64,000 nt of DNA from Polyangiaceae bacterium (lineage in GTDB: Bacteria; Myxococcota_A; Polyangia; Polyangiales; Polyangiaceae), in the NCBI GenBank assembly GCA_013214025.1, contig JABSRN010000049.1, positions 104,855-168,854 on the forward strand, in the 5' to 3' direction. The position numbers were made by a program, and so were the translations under genes. The first letter of the stretch is position 1. Each line of letters opens with the position of its first letter. A model generated the notes under the pieces. It did no database searches and was not told where the DNA came from. It saw only the letters and a program-made list of their open reading frames with translations. This document shows positions 63,922 to 64,000 of the stretch, piece by piece.

Positions 63922-64000
63922 TGAATTCCGGGGAGTGGCTGGCGGGGGATGTGGCGACTGAGTTTGACGGTTCTGAGCTCGGCGATCCGCGGCGAGAGCG
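63922..64000 (+). CDS. IS4-family transposase, N-terminus only (cut by window edge)
   Basis: ATG 63922 opens a frame (MNSGEWLAGDVATEFDGSEL, then GDPRRER) running off the window. The pattern EWL...GSELGDPRRERR is the conserved N-terminus of Tn5/IS4-type transposases and parallels FGDPRPAQR in the dead element at 43 kb. Only 26 codons are visible, so intactness cannot be judged. No matching terminal repeat was found upstream. Confidence 0.6.

Overview
This 64-kb window reads as a GC-rich chromosomal segment of a Gram-negative bacterium, most likely a member of the Myxococcota (former Deltaproteobacteria). The grounds are: an initiation factor IF-3 with an acidic C-terminal tail, as described for Myxococcus DsgA; a Ser/Thr kinase with an HRDLSPPN catalytic loop; a CcmE with Cys in place of the usual heme-binding His; many predicted lipoproteins; long TPR and HEAT proteins; sigma-54-like promoters; and outer-membrane biogenesis genes. 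The assignment to Myxococcota is an inference from gene content. Nothing in the window is a taxonomic marker I could align.

Layout. 1-4.1 kb: a partial unknown gene, an orphan ccmE, hemE-hemG (late heme synthesis) and tRNA-Gln. 4.2-10.6 kb: an intergenic repeat (copy A), an ECF sigma factor with a small membrane partner, a TetR-cytochrome P450 pair, a PP2C phosphatase, rpiA and a phosphodiester-glycosidase-like protein. 10.6-20.2 kb: a long BamA/TamA-like Omp85 protein, a heterodimeric ABC exporter, a secreted protein and a methyltransferase-HemD fusion. 20.3-35 kb: an ArnT-like glycosyltransferase, two lipoproteins, valS, an atypical response regulator, a double cyclic-nucleotide-binding protein, a Skp-like chaperone and a long TPR protein. 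35.4-39.5 kb: a HemJ/CopD-like membrane protein, then tldD - response regulator - pdxA with overlapping genes, and tRNA-Ala. 40-44.7 kb: a Ser/Thr kinase, then a degraded accessory patch in which a dead IS4-family element lies between two inverted copies (B and C) of the same repeat, then infC and tRNA-Val. 44.8-53.6 kb: yajC-secD-secF-recJ and a very large S41 protease. 53.9-64 kb: a DUF2914 lipoprotein, pdxJ-nnr, a second ECF sigma factor behind a near-consensus sigma-54 promoter, birA, nadC with a CPBP protease, a HEAT-repeat membrane protein, a lipoprotein, and the first codons of a second IS4-type transposase at the window edge.

How the genes work together. Three loci serve tetrapyrrole metabolism (hemE-hemG, the SUMT-HemD fusion, the HemJ-like protein) and ccmE consumes heme. 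pdxA and pdxJ are consecutive enzymes of the DXP-dependent vitamin B6 route, although they lie 16 kb apart. YajC-SecD-SecF drives protein export; Skp and the Omp85 protein would handle outer-membrane proteins after export. Regulation is layered: two ECF sigma factors (one apparently under sigma-54), two response regulators with imperfect receivers, a kinase, a PP2C phosphatase and a two-domain cyclic-nucleotide sensor.

Most of the window is ordinary chromosomal backbone. The least explained parts are the three-copy repeat of about 180-190 bp, the IF-3 tail encoded by short tandem repeats, the sigma-54-to-ECF arrangement, the cysteine-rich insertion in the Omp85 protein and the SecD with extra N-terminal membrane segments. 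I saw no CRISPR array, no rRNA, no prophage and no recognisable defence island.
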